Shown here piece by piece: positions 44,955 through 55,823 of a stretch of 64,000 nucleotides of DNA. Within the stretch, counting starts at the first letter, position 1; each line of letters opens with the position of its first letter. The notes beneath the pieces are model-generated. The model was not told the DNA's origin. It did not search any database and saw only the letters and a program-made list of their open reading frames with translations. A program made the translations under genes and the position numbers. The stretch is from Pseudomonas aegrilactucae. Its GTDB lineage: Bacteria > Pseudomonadota > Gammaproteobacteria > Pseudomonadales > Pseudomonadaceae. Where the stretch lies: positions 107,789-171,788 of the forward strand of contig NZ_JAHTBI010000037.1 of assembly GCF_019168305.1 (NCBI RefSeq). The letters are read 5' to 3'.

Positions 44955-45097
44955 GTAAGCTTGCTCCTTGCAGGTTAGAGGCAATATATTTTGCCCGCAG
45001 CCGAGTGTAGCAGTCGAATGGAAAAGCGCGAGATTAAATTGGGCGCATTCAGAACTGTATACTCCAACCCGTGAAACCTACGCAAAGGATGGCGACT
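44955..45097. promoter_or_regulatory. Divergent promoter region of the island gene pair
   Basis: This 143-bp gap between the two divergent start codons must contain both promoters. It is AT-richer than the chromosome around it. No defined operator was recognised. Confidence 0.5.
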
Positions 45098-45877
45098 ATG
45101 GACAGTACATTGTTAACTGCGAACGCTGTGTTTACATACACGTCTGCATCGGCATTGAGCGCTCAAGAGCTGGAGGTGCTTTCGGTTTTTCTCTGCGGCG
45201 TGTCAAAAATCGAAAAGACAGCAGCGCCGATTTTTTCACAACTCAGTTCAGGCCTTCCGGCCGAGATGGCGTGGGCATTTAGCTACTCGTTTGCACTCGA
45301 GTCATGCTTCACGGGCGGTGATGCGAGCACGATTCCCCAGCAACGGTACCTACCTGATTGTTCCGGAGTACAGTCGATTTTTAGTAGCGACAATATATAT
45401 GAGAAGGCGCGTGAGGTTGTTGATCGTTTAGCGCTTGATTTTGCGGGGGAGCAGCTAACTCAAATCAATGATTATGCAAACATGGAGGTGGTGGCGAATA
45501 GTCTCACCGATATACTGGAGTCGTGGGAAGGAAACTGGCTTGCCCCAGTTCAAGGGGTTAAGCTGTTTAGCATGGGGCCGTCGGGGCGACGGCTCATTTC
45601 TTCCTACACTAACGGTACGTGGAGCAGTCAAGTTTCGACAGCTCTGACCCTGTTTTCATTTCAGAGTGGAATAACCATCAGGGCACTAGATGTCTTCAGG
45701 CCTCTACAATTGGAAGGGATTATAGAATTGAGCTATAGAACAGTAGAGTTCTTAAGTCCAGTCCTCGAGTTTGGCTGGTATGGCCAGACGCCCAGCGCCC
45801 TGAGTTATATGGATAATTTCAAGCAAGCATTTGATTGTGATCCCGGACAGGAAGTTACAAGTGCTCCGCTTGGATGA
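45098..45877 (+). CDS. Island protein 2, ends in SAPLG, function unknown
   Basis: A 259-residue protein without a signal peptide and without a recognised domain. The ATG at 45098 is chosen because AAAGGA lies 8 bases upstream; two earlier in-frame starts are less well placed. The protein is mostly helical at the N-terminus and then beta-rich (ALTLFSFQSGITIRALDVF; GIIELSYRTVEFL). It ends in SAPLG. A short local resemblance to island protein 1 (SYR followed by a strand, a helix, then SAP-x-G) suggests distant paralogy. AT-rich codons set it apart from the host. Function unknown. Confidence 0.7.
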   Translation: MDSTLLTANAVFTYTSASALSAQELEVLSVFLCGVSKIEKTAAPIFSQLSSGLPAEMAWAFSYSFALESCFTGGDASTIPQQRYLPDCSGVQSIFSSDNIYEKAREVVDRLALDFAGEQLTQINDYANMEVVANSLTDILESWEGNWLAPVQGVKLFSMGPSGRRLISSYTNGTWSSQVSTALTLFSFQSGITIRALDVFRPLQLEGIIELSYRTVEFLSPVLEFGWYGQTPSALSYMDNFKQAFDCDPGQEVTSAPLG

Positions 45878-45943
45878 GCTTGTTTCAGTTGACGCACCAG
45901 GCAAGCTTGATGGATGGTTCGCTAGGGGAATTCGAGCTTTTCG

Positions 45944-46105
45944 ATGATGAAACAGATGTCCTTCGCCGACGCCGAGTGCGCCGGCAAGCGCAAGCAGACC
46001 CGCAAGGAGTTGTTCCTGATCGAGATGGATCAGGTGGTGCCCTGGAAGGGTTTGATTGCGCTGCAGGGATACAGGGATACAACGGATAAGGGGAGACAGG
46101 GATAA
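45944..46105 (+). pseudogene. IS5-family transposase N-terminal remnant
   Basis: Fifty-three codons from an ATG at 45944 read MKQMSFADAECAGKRKQTRK then ELFLIEMDQVVPWKGLIAL, the recognised N-terminus of IS5-type transposases of pseudomonads (IS5/ISPa group), and then diverge into an unrelated tail before a stop. The DDE catalytic part is absent. It lies inside the tRNA-Leu insertion next to its border, so an IS probably inserted or helped form the element and then decayed. Confidence 0.8.
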
Positions 46106-46117
46106 ACAGAGAGGCAC

Positions 46118-46143
46118 AAAAAAACCGGCCAAATGGCCGGTTT
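46118..46143 (-). terminator. Terminator downstream of tRNA-Leu
   Basis: Read on the minus strand, the AAACCGGCC/GGCCGGTTT stem with an ATTT loop is followed by seven T. It lies about 45 bp downstream of the tRNA 3' end and inside the insertion, and would end tRNA transcription. Confidence 0.75.
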
Positions 46144-46187
46144 CTCTGGGGCTGAGAGGCTGGTAGAGACTCTCAGATACTGCTATG

Positions 46188-46272
46188 TGGTGCCCCGAGG
46201 GAGACTCGAACTCCCACTCCTTTCGAAAACGGATTTTGAATCCGCCGCGTCTACCAATTCCGCCATCAGGGC
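46188..46272 (-). tRNA. tRNA-Leu(CAA)
   Basis: An 85-base tRNA with encoded CCA. The 7-bp acceptor (GCCCTGA with TCGGGGC, one G-T pair) and the T-loop TTCGAGTC are present, as is the long variable arm typical of leucine tRNA. The anticodon loop TTCAAAA gives CAA, which reads UUG. Its 3' end serves as the insertion site for the small island at 43.9-46.2 kb. Confidence 0.93.
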
Positions 46273-46380
46273 TTGTGGCGGCGAAGTATAGAGAGGCGCC
46301 TACCGTTGGTCAATCAGCTTTCATGGTCAATTTTGCAGCTTTCCGCTAAACTTTGCGGCCCTGTCAAACCGAACACCATC

Positions 46381-48560
<2,180 letters not shown>

Positions 48561-48609
48561 TGTTCTGTCGAACCTGATACGTACAACAACTTGCAACTTG
48601 GAGTGCTAA

Positions 48610-48951
48610 ATGAGCTTTCTGATTCCTGCCGCTTACGCGGACGCCGCAGCCCCAGCCGCTGCTGCCGGCCCAGCCGGTACCGGCTTCGAGTGGATTTTCC
48701 TGGTCGGTTTCCTGGTCATCTTCTACCTGATGATCTGGCGTCCACAGGCCAAACGCGCCAAAGAGCAGAAGAACCTGCTGAGCAACCTGCAAAAAGGTGA
48801 CGAAGTTGTCACCAACGGCGGTATCGCCGGCAAGATCGTCAAAGTGGCCGACGATTTCGTTGTGCTGGAAGTGTCCGACACTGTCGAACTGAAGTTCCAG
48901 AAGGGCGCGATTGCCGCGACCCTGCCCAAGGGCACGCTCAAAGCGATCTAA
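48610..48951 (+). CDS. yajC: Preprotein translocase subunit YajC
   Basis: Single-pass inner-membrane subunit associated with SecDF. The 113-residue protein has an N-terminal Ala-rich segment, one membrane helix (WIFLVGFLVIFYLMIWRPQ) and the conserved QKGDEVVTNGGIAGKIVKV motif. Order tgt-yajC-secD-secF is the classical one. Confidence 0.97.
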   Translation: MSFLIPAAYADAAAPAAAAGPAGTGFEWIFLVGFLVIFYLMIWRPQAKRAKEQKNLLSNLQKGDEVVTNGGIAGKIVKVADDFVVLEVSDTVELKFQKGAIAATLPKGTLKAI

Positions 48952-49013
48952 GTTTCAGATTTTTTTAATCGACGGGGCGCGCAAGGCGCCCCGCGTCTTG
49001 AACGGGCGGCGTG

Positions 49014-50882
49014 ATGCTGAACAAATATCCTCTATGGAAATACGCACTGATCCTGGTGGTACTGGCGATCGGTTTTATTTATTCCGCTCCCAACCTCTAT
49101 CCTGACGATGCGGCAATTCAGGTCAGCGGCAACAGCACGGCACTGCAAGTCAGCCAGGCCGATCTGGACCGCGCCAGCAAGGCACTGACCGACGCCGGTA
49201 TCGCGGTCAAAGGTGCAAGCCTGGGTGAGAGCGGCAAGGGCGCACTGCTGCGTCTGGCCAAGCAGGAAGATCAACTGCCAGCCAAGGACGTTGTGCGCAA
49301 GGCACTGGGCGACGACTACGTGGTTGCACTGAACCTGGCCCCGACCACTCCGCAATGGCTGCGCAACCTGGGCGCAAGCCCGATGAAGCTGGGCCTGGAC
49401 CTTTCCGGTGGTGTGCACTTCCTGCTCGAAGTGGACATGGACAAGGCCATGGCGGCGCGTCTGAAGGTGTATGAGGGTGAAGTCAAAAGCCTGCTGCGCA
49501 AAGAGCGTGTGCGCTACCGCAGCCTGCCTCAGCAGGAAGGTGGCATTCAGCTGGGCTTCTCCGACAACGAATCCCGCGAACAGGCCCGTAGCCTGATCCG
49601 CAAGAATTTCAACGATTTCGAGCTGACCACCACCGAGCGTAATGGCCTGTCGGTGCTGCGTCTGGCGATTACCCCGGCCAAGGTCGCGGAAATCCGTGAA
49701 TACTCGATCAAGCAGAACTTGACCACGGTACGTAACCGCGTCAACGAGCTGGGTGTAGCCGAGCCACTGGTTCAGCGCCAGGGTGCCAACCGCATCGTGG
49801 TCGAGCTGCCAGGCGTGCAGGACACCGCCGAAGCCAAGCGTATCCTGGGCAAGACCGCGAACCTGGAGTTCCGTCTGGGGGCCGAGCCGGGTGCGTCCAA
49901 GGCCACCACCGAGTCCTTCGAGTTCCGTGAAGGCGGTCGTCCGGCCGCTGCGGTCGAGCGTGGCCTGATCATCACCGGTGACCAGGTGACCGACGCCCAG
50001 GCCAGCTTCGACGAGCAAGGCCGTCCGCAAGTGAACATCCGCCTGGATGGCCACGGCGGCGAGCTGATGAGCCGCGCCACGCGCAGCAACGTCGGTCGCA
50101 GCATGGCAGTGATCTTCATCGAGCAGCGTCCGATCACCCGCTATACCAAGCAAGTGGTCGACGGTGTCGAGAAAGACGTACCGGTGCAGACCTTCGTGGA
50201 AGAGAAGCGCATCATCAGCCTGGCGACCATCCAGTCGCCACTGGGCAGCCAGTTCCGCATCACCGGCCTGAACGGCCAGGGCGAATCGTCCGAGCTGGCC
50301 CTGCTGCTGCGTGCCGGTGGTCTGGCCGCGCCGATGTACTTCGCCGAAGAACGTACCATTGGCCCGAGCCTGGGTGCCGACAACATCACCAAGGGTATCG
50401 ATGCATCGCTGTGGGGCATGCTGTTCGTCTCGCTGTTCATCATGGCTATCTACCGTGCTTTCGGCCTGATCGCCACCATCGCCCTGGCGGGCAACATGGT
50501 GCTGCTGCTGGCGCTGATGTCGCTGCTGGGGGCTACGCTGACCCTGCCGGGTATCGCCGGCATCGTGTTGACCATGGGGATGGCGGTCGACGCCAACGTG
50601 CTGATCTTCTCGCGCATACGTGAAGAGCTGGCCAATGGCATGTCGGTGCAACGCGCCATCCACGAAGGCTTCAACCGTGCCTATACCGCGATCGTCGATG
50701 CCAACCTGACCACCTTGCTGGTGGGCGGCATCCTGTTCGCCATGGGTACCGGTCCGGTCAAGGGCTTCGCGGTTACCATGTCCCTCGGGATTTTCACCTC
50801 GATGTTCACGGCCGTCATGGTCACCCGCGCAATGGTCAACCTGACCTGCGGCGGGCGGGACATCAAGAAGTTGTGGGTATAA
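49014..50882 (+). CDS. secD: Protein translocase subunit SecD
   Basis: A 622-residue RND-related membrane protein that uses the proton gradient to help release exported proteins. The N-terminal helix KYALILVVLAIGFIYSAPNLYPDD and the DLSGGVHFLLEVD motif are present, and the C-terminal six-helix bundle contains GMAVDANVLIFSRIREE. The ATG at 49014 is preferred to the GTG one codon before. It is followed 9 bp later by secF. Confidence 0.98.
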   Translation: MLNKYPLWKYALILVVLAIGFIYSAPNLYPDDAAIQVSGNSTALQVSQADLDRASKALTDAGIAVKGASLGESGKGALLRLAKQEDQLPAKDVVRKALGDDYVVALNLAPTTPQWLRNLGASPMKLGLDLSGGVHFLLEVDMDKAMAARLKVYEGEVKSLLRKERVRYRSLPQQEGGIQLGFSDNESREQARSLIRKNFNDFELTTTERNGLSVLRLAITPAKVAEIREYSIKQNLTTVRNRVNELGVAEPLVQRQGANRIVVELPGVQDTAEAKRILGKTANLEFRLGAEPGASKATTESFEFREGGRPAAAVERGLIITGDQVTDAQASFDEQGRPQVNIRLDGHGGELMSRATRSNVGRSMAVIFIEQRPITRYTKQVVDGVEKDVPVQTFVEEKRIISLATIQSPLGSQFRITGLNGQGESSELALLLRAGGLAAPMYFAEERTIGPSLGADNITKGIDASLWGMLFVSLFIMAIYRAFGLIATIALAGNMVLLLALMSLLGATLTLPGIAGIVLTMGMAVDANVLIFSRIREELANGMSVQRAIHEGFNRAYTAIVDANLTTLLVGGILFAMGTGPVKGFAVTMSLGIFTSMFTAVMVTRAMVNLTCGGRDIKKLWV

Positions 50883-50891
50883 GGGGCTGCC

Positions 50892-51803
50892 ATGTTACGT
50901 ACCATTAACTTCATGGGTGTGCGCAACGTCGCGTTCGGCATCACCCTGCTGCTGACTGTGCTGGCACTGTTCAGCTGGTTCTACAAAGGGCTCAACTTTG
51001 GCCTGGACTTCACCGGCGGTACGCTGATCGAGCTGACCTACGAGCGTCCGGCCAACCTGGGCCAGGTACGTGAGGAGCTGGTCAACGCCGGCTTCCACGA
51101 GGCCGTGGTGCAGAGCTTCGGTGCTACCACCGACCTGCTGGTGCGCATGCCGGGTGATGACCCGATGCTGGGCAACAAGGTCTCCGAGGCCCTGCAGAAG
51201 ATCAGCACCGACAACCCGGCCGTGGTCAAGCGTGTCGAGTTCGTCGGCCCGCAGGTAGGTGAGGAGCTGCGTGACCAGGGCGGCCTGGGCATGCTGCTGG
51301 CGCTGGGCGGCATCATGATCTACCTGGCCTTCCGCTTTCAGTGGAAGTTCGCGGTGGGCGCGATCCTGTCGCTGGTGCACGACGTTGTCGTGACCATGGG
51401 TATCCTGTCGTTCTTCCAGATCACCTTCGACCTGACGGTGCTGGCGGCGGTGCTGGCGATCATCGGCTACTCGCTCAATGACACCATCGTGGTGTTCGAC
51501 CGGGTGCGTGAGAACTTCCGCGTGATGCGCAAGGCCTCGCTGATCGAGAACATCAACGTCTCGACCACCCAGACCCTGCTGCGTACCGTGGCCACCTCGG
51601 TGTCCACCTTGCTGGCGATCGCGGCGCTGCTGTTCTTCGGCGGCGACAACCTGTGGGGCTTCTCGCTGGCACTGTTCATCGGTGTGATGGCGGGTACCTA
51701 CTCGTCGATCTACATTGCCAACGTGGTGCTGATCTGGCTGAACCTGAACAGCGAAGACCTGATTCCACCGGTCAAGGCTGAAGGTGTGGACGAGCGTCCA
51801 TAA
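50892..51803 (+). CDS. secF: Protein translocase subunit SecF
   Basis: Partner of SecD in the Sec accessory complex, 303 residues. It has the N-terminal helix and DFTGGTLIEL motif, and the conserved GYSLNDTIVVFDRVREN in the membrane domain. Six membrane helices. A terminator lies downstream. Confidence 0.98.
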   Translation: MLRTINFMGVRNVAFGITLLLTVLALFSWFYKGLNFGLDFTGGTLIELTYERPANLGQVREELVNAGFHEAVVQSFGATTDLLVRMPGDDPMLGNKVSEALQKISTDNPAVVKRVEFVGPQVGEELRDQGGLGMLLALGGIMIYLAFRFQWKFAVGAILSLVHDVVVTMGILSFFQITFDLTVLAAVLAIIGYSLNDTIVVFDRVRENFRVMRKASLIENINVSTTQTLLRTVATSVSTLLAIAALLFFGGDNLWGFSLALFIGVMAGTYSSIYIANVVLIWLNLNSEDLIPPVKAEGVDERP

Positions 51804-51833
51804 CGCCTGATTGCTGTCCCGCTGGTCCTGAAG

Positions 51834-51864
51834 AAGGCGCGAGTATTGAACTCGCGCCTTTTTT
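51834..51864 (+). terminator. Terminator of the secDF operon
   Basis: AAGGCGCGAG pairs with CTCGCGCCTT around TATTGAA, followed by four T. Confidence 0.85.
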
Positions 51865-51923
51865 CATGCTCCAAGGCTGGGAGAAGCGCGGGCATGGACC
51901 CGCTGGTAAATCAGGAGGTTCAC

Positions 51924-52472
51924 GTGAACAAGTCGATGCTGGTGGGTGCGGTACTGGGTGCTGTCGGTGTAACTGCCGGAGGTGCTGTTGCTACCTACAG
52001 CTTGGTCAAGGGCGGGCCGGAATACGCGCAGGTGGTAGGTGTGCAGCCGGTCAAGCAAACCATCAAGACACCACGGGAAGTCTGCAAGGATGTCGCGGTC
52101 ACGCGCCAGGCACCGGTCAAGGACCAGCATCAGATTGCCGGTACCGTGCTGGGTGCGGTGGCGGGTGGCTTGCTGGGTAACCAGATTGGTGGCGGCAACG
52201 GCAAGAAGATCGCCACGGTGGCCGGTGCGGTCGGTGGTGGCTATGCCGGCAACAAGGTGCAGGAAGGCATGCAGAACCGCGATACCTACACCACCACGCA
52301 AACCCGCTGCAACACGGTCAATGACCTGAGCGAGAAAGTGGTGGGGTATGACGTGAAGTATTCGATCGGCGACAAGGTGGGGCAGGTGCGCATGGACCGT
52401 GATCCAGGCTCGCAGATCCCGCTGGACGAGAATGGCAAGCTGGTGCTGACGCAGGCGCAGCCTGGGCAGTGA
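51924..52472 (+). CDS. Glycine-zipper 2TM-domain protein
   Basis: A 182-residue envelope protein, read from a GTG at 51924 with a good AGGAGG site. The N-terminal hydrophobic segment is followed by a glycine-zipper region (GTVLGAVAGGLLGNQIGGGNG, ATVAGAVGGGYAGNKVQ) of the type seen in SlyB-like surface antigens. A soluble domain with two cysteines (EVCKDV, TRCNTV) completes it. Exact function unknown. Confidence 0.85.
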   Translation: MNKSMLVGAVLGAVGVTAGGAVATYSLVKGGPEYAQVVGVQPVKQTIKTPREVCKDVAVTRQAPVKDQHQIAGTVLGAVAGGLLGNQIGGGNGKKIATVAGAVGGGYAGNKVQEGMQNRDTYTTTQTRCNTVNDLSEKVVGYDVKYSIGDKVGQVRMDRDPGSQIPLDENGKLVLTQAQPGQ

Positions 52473-52500
52473 GGATGGCTGGGGCTGCCTTGCAGCCCAT

Positions 52501-52526
52501 TCGCTGGCAAGCCAGCTCCCACAGGG
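52501..52526. repeat. REP-like element
   Basis: TCGCTGGCAAGCCAGCTCCCACAGGG contains the stem GCTGGC-AA-GCCAGC and the CTCCCACAGG tail of pseudomonad REP sequences. Confidence 0.65.
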
Positions 52527-52567
52527 ATCGTCGTCGTTCTGGTGGGCAGGGTCTTGCAGTCAGCCAC

Positions 52568-52598
52568 AAAAAAAGCACCCCGAAGGGTGCTTTTTTTT
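52568..52598. terminator. Bidirectional terminator between convergent genes
   Basis: AAAAAAAGCACCC pairs with GGGTGCTTTTTTT across CGAA, with T- and A-runs on both sides. It separates the glycine-zipper gene from suhB. Confidence 0.88.
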
Positions 52599-52611
52599 GC
52601 CCACCTGAAAC

Positions 52612-53430
52612 TCAGCGCTTCAGCGTAGCCGGCAGGTGCGGCTGGATCGCCGTCAGTACCGCCTTGAAGCATTTGATGTTGCCGGCAACCACGTGGCCCT
52701 TCTCGAGGAAATCGTGGCCACCGGTGAAGTCGCTCACCAGCCCGCCCGCTTCCTGAATCAGCAGCGCGCCCGCGGCCATGTCCCACTCGCTCAGGCCCGA
52801 CTCCCAGAAGGCGTCGTAGCGACCGGCAGCCACGTAGGCCAGGTCCAGGCTCGCGGCGCCTGCGCGGCGGATGCCGGCAGTCTGGCCAACCAGGGCGCGG
52901 AACATGCCCAGGTAATTGTCCAGGCCATCCATCTGGTTGTCACGGAACGGGAAGCCGGTACCCAGCAGGGCGCCTTCCAGGCTGGTGCGGCCGCTGACGC
53001 GCAGGCGACGACCATTGAGCTGGGCGCCACGGCCACGGCTGGCGGTGAATTCTTCCTGGCGGACCGGGTCCAGCACCACGGCGTGTTCCAGGCGGCCACG
53101 GTATTTGCACGCGATGCTCACGGCAAAGTGCGGTACGCCACGCAGGAAGTTGGTGGTGCCATCGAGCGGGTCGATGATCCACAGGTAGTCCTTGCCGTCT
53201 TCGCCGCTGCCAGCGTGCAGGCCGGTTTCTTCGCCGTAGATGGAGTGGTTCGGGTAAGCCTTGCGCAGGGCGTCAATGATGACTTTTTCTGCCGCACGGT
53301 CGACTTCGGAGACGTAATCCTTGGCGTCTTTCTCATCTACCTTGATGGTATCCAGGCGCTCGATGGAGCGGAAAATCAATTCACTGGCGCTGCGGGCGGC
53401 GCGCAGCGCGATATTCAGCATGGGCTGCAT
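52612..53430 (-). CDS. suhB: Inositol-1-monophosphatase family protein SuhB
   Basis: A 272-residue Mg-dependent phosphatase that in E. coli also acts in rRNA antitermination. Metal-site motifs are visible: GEETG, WIIDPLDGTTNF and the C-terminal WDMAAGALLIQEAGG. The ATG at 53430 is the family start (MQPMLNIALRAAR); the in-frame extension to 53502 is not supported. Confidence 0.96.
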   Translation of the reverse strand: MQPMLNIALRAARSASELIFRSIERLDTIKVDEKDAKDYVSEVDRAAEKVIIDALRKAYPNHSIYGEETGLHAGSGEDGKDYLWIIDPLDGTTNFLRGVPHFAVSIACKYRGRLEHAVVLDPVRQEEFTASRGRGAQLNGRRLRVSGRTSLEGALLGTGFPFRDNQMDGLDNYLGMFRALVGQTAGIRRAGAASLDLAYVAAGRYDAFWESGLSEWDMAAGALLIQEAGGLVSDFTGGHDFLEKGHVVAGNIKCFKAVLTAIQPHLPATLKR

Positions 53431-53577
53431 GGACGTTTCACCTGGGTCGTTAAAGAAAGCCGAATATTCTAGCAGAAAACTTTCCGTGAAGAAGGGCGAC
53501 ATTTGCTTTCATAGCGTAAAGTCGGTCGCTTCTGTAATATTTGCTCCCCCTCTTTCCGTGTCTGTGAGCCCCTGCCC

Positions 53578-54351
53578 GTGCTGCCAAATATTCGTGTTGT
53601 CCTGGTCAATACCAGCCACCCCGGCAATATCGGTGGGGCTGCGCGCGCCATGAAGAACATGGGGCTGTCGCGCCTGGTGCTGGTCGACCCGCAGGATTTC
53701 CCTTCCCATGACGCCAGCGCACGCGCCTCCGGTGCCGACGATGTGCTGGCCGGTGCGCAGGTGGTGGCCACCCTCGAAGACGCCCTGGTCGGCTGCACCC
53801 TGGTGGTGGGCACCAGTGCGCGTGACCGGCGCATCCCCTGGCCGATGCTCGACCCGCGCGAATGCGGCGCCAAGGCCGTGGAGCAGGCCGGGGAGGGTGC
53901 CGAGGTGGCGTTGGTGTTCGGTCGTGAGTACGCCGGCCTGACCAACGAAGAACTGCAGCGATGTCACTATCACGTGCACATCCCGTCCAACCCGGATTTC
54001 AGTTCGCTGAATCTGGCGGCCGCGGTCCAGGTGCTGGCGTACGAAGTGCGCATGGCCTGGCTGGCAGCCGAAGGGCAGGCGTTGAAGGTGGAGAAGGTCG
54101 AAGTGGCCTCGGTGCGCAGCGCGGAGCTGGCGACCATGGATGAAATGGAGCTGTTCTACCAGCACCTGGAGTCCACCCTGGTGGACATCGGCTTTCTCGA
54201 CCCGACCAAGCCCAAGCACCTGATGCCGCGCTTGCGCCGCCTGTACGGGCGCAGCTCGGTAAGTCGATCGGAAATCAGTATTTTGCGCGGCATCCTCACC
54301 GAAACCCAGAAAACGGCCCGGGGCGATGCGCACAAGCGGAAGGATCAGTAA
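53578..54351 (+). CDS. trmJ: tRNA (cytidine/uridine-2'-O-)-methyltransferase TrmJ
   Basis: SPOUT-class methyltransferase acting on position 32 of tRNAs. The 257-residue protein starts from a GTG, with LPNIRVVLVNTSHPGNIGGAAR at the N-terminus and the knot motifs ALVFGREYAGLTNEEL and HIPSNPDFSSLNLAAAVQV. It is directly followed by cysE. Confidence 0.95.
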   Translation: MLPNIRVVLVNTSHPGNIGGAARAMKNMGLSRLVLVDPQDFPSHDASARASGADDVLAGAQVVATLEDALVGCTLVVGTSARDRRIPWPMLDPRECGAKAVEQAGEGAEVALVFGREYAGLTNEELQRCHYHVHIPSNPDFSSLNLAAAVQVLAYEVRMAWLAAEGQALKVEKVEVASVRSAELATMDEMELFYQHLESTLVDIGFLDPTKPKHLMPRLRRLYGRSSVSRSEISILRGILTETQKTARGDAHKRKDQ

Positions 54352-55134
54352 ATGTTCGAGCGTCTGCGTGAAGATATCCAAAGCGTTTTCCACCGTGACC
54401 CGGCGGCGCGCAATGCCTTTGAGGTGCTGACCTGCTACCCGGGCATGCACGCGATCTGGCTGCACCGCGCGGCACACGCACTGTGGGTGCGCGACTGGAA
54501 GTGGCTGGCCCGGCTGGTGTCGAACTTCGGTCGCTGGATGACCGGTATCGAGATCCACCCCGGCGCCAAGGTGGGGCGACGTTTCTTCATCGACCACGGC
54601 ATGGGCATCGTGATCGGCGAAACCGCCGAGATCGGCGACGACGTCACCCTCTATCAGGGTGTGACCCTGGGCGGCACCAGCTGGAACAAGGGCAAGCGTC
54701 ACCCCACCCTAGAGGATGGCGTGGTGGTGGGCGCCGGTGCCAAGGTGCTGGGCCCGTTCACCGTGGGTGCGGGGGCCAAGATCGGCTCCAATGCGGTGGT
54801 CACCAAGGCGGTGCCTGCCGGTGCCACGGCGGTGGGCATTCCGGGGCGCATCATCGTCAAGTCCGATGCCGAGCAGGAAGCGCGACGCAAGGCCATGGCC
54901 GAGAAGATCGGCTTCGATGCCTACGGCGTCAGCGAAGACATGCCCGACCCGGTGGCCCGCGCCATCGGCCAGTTGCTCGACCACCTGCAGGCGGTCGACG
55001 GGCGCCTGGAGGACATGTGTGGCGCGCTGAAGAACCTGGGCAGCGACTACTGCGCCAAGGAGCTGCCGGCCCTGCGCGACGAAGACTTCGCCGAGGTGAA
55101 GGCCGACGCGCGTAGCGACGCGTCGACGCATTGA
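54352..55134 (+). CDS. cysE: Serine O-acetyltransferase
   Basis: Makes O-acetylserine, the precursor of cysteine that also feeds sulfur to the adjacent isc genes. The 260-residue protein has the left-handed beta-helix hexapeptides ([34 protein letters not shown]). The start abuts the trmJ stop. It belongs to the CysE/EpsC branch common upstream of iscR. Confidence 0.95.
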   Translation: MFERLREDIQSVFHRDPAARNAFEVLTCYPGMHAIWLHRAAHALWVRDWKWLARLVSNFGRWMTGIEIHPGAKVGRRFFIDHGMGIVIGETAEIGDDVTLYQGVTLGGTSWNKGKRHPTLEDGVVVGAGAKVLGPFTVGAGAKIGSNAVVTKAVPAGATAVGIPGRIIVKSDAEQEARRKAMAEKIGFDAYGVSEDMPDPVARAIGQLLDHLQAVDGRLEDMCGALKNLGSDYCAKELPALRDEDFAEVKADARSDASTH

Positions 55135-55218
55135 CAGAAGGGCGTGTGCAGGCACGCCCGAGTTTGCTACACTCTGCGCCGCCTCTCAGGCGCAATCCCG
55201 ACTAAAGCGCTAGGTCTT

Positions 55219-55251
55219 ATAGTTGACTTAAATGCTCGGGAATCGCATACT
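55219..55251 (+). promoter_or_regulatory. Candidate isc promoter with type 1 IscR site
   Basis: ATAGTTGACTTAAATGCTCGGGAAT (55219-55243) matches the left half of the type 1 IscR consensus well and the right half partly. TTGACT within it serves as a -35, with CATACT 17 bp downstream as -10. This arrangement is the classical autorepression of iscR by [2Fe-2S]-IscR. Pattern-based call. Confidence 0.65.
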
Positions 55252-55288
55252 CGCACACATCCCGTAACTCCCGTGGTACCAAATAGCC

Positions 55289-55780
55289 ATGCGACTGACT
55301 ACAAAAGGCCGATACGCCGTGACTGCCATGCTCGACCTGGCGTTGCACGCGCAAAACGGGCCGGTGTCCCTGGCCGACATCTCTGAGCGCCAAGGTATCT
55401 CTCTTTCCTATCTGGAGCAGCTGTTTGCCAAGCTGCGTCGCAGCAGTCTGGTTTCCAGCGTGCGCGGTCCAGGCGGCGGCTACCAGCTGTCGCGTGTGAT
55501 GGAAAGCATCCAGGTGGCCCAGGTGATCGATGCGGTCAACGAATCGGTCGACGCTACGCGCTGCCAAGGATTGGGTGATTGCCACGCCGGCGATACCTGC
55601 CTGACCCACCACTTGTGGTGTGACCTCAGCCAGCAGATTCACGAATTTCTGAGCGGTATCAGCCTGGCTGACCTTGTGACTCGCCGTGAAGTGCAAGAAG
55701 TCGCCCAGCGTCAGGACCTGCGTCGAATCGCAGGCCGGACACCGTATCTGGACAAGATTGAGACATCCGCCGTCGAATGA
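55289..55780 (+). CDS. iscR: Fe-S cluster assembly transcriptional regulator IscR
   Basis: Rrf2-family repressor/activator that binds a [2Fe-2S] cluster. The 163-residue protein begins [20 protein letters not shown] with a winged helix, and the three cluster cysteines lie in [20 protein letters not shown]. It controls the isc operon that follows. Confidence 0.98.
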   Translation: MRLTTKGRYAVTAMLDLALHAQNGPVSLADISERQGISLSYLEQLFAKLRRSSLVSSVRGPGGGYQLSRVMESIQVAQVIDAVNESVDATRCQGLGDCHAGDTCLTHHLWCDLSQQIHEFLSGISLADLVTRREVQEVAQRQDLRRIAGRTPYLDKIETSAVE

Positions 55781-55823
55781 CCGTTTCGCCAGCGCGATGA
55801 GCCCGCCTGATAGGAGATTTTCA

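Noticed and set aside
45874..46089. A 71-codon gene following island protein 2
   Set aside because: It reads the IS5 remnant in the wrong frame; the correct frame gives the transposase N-terminus.
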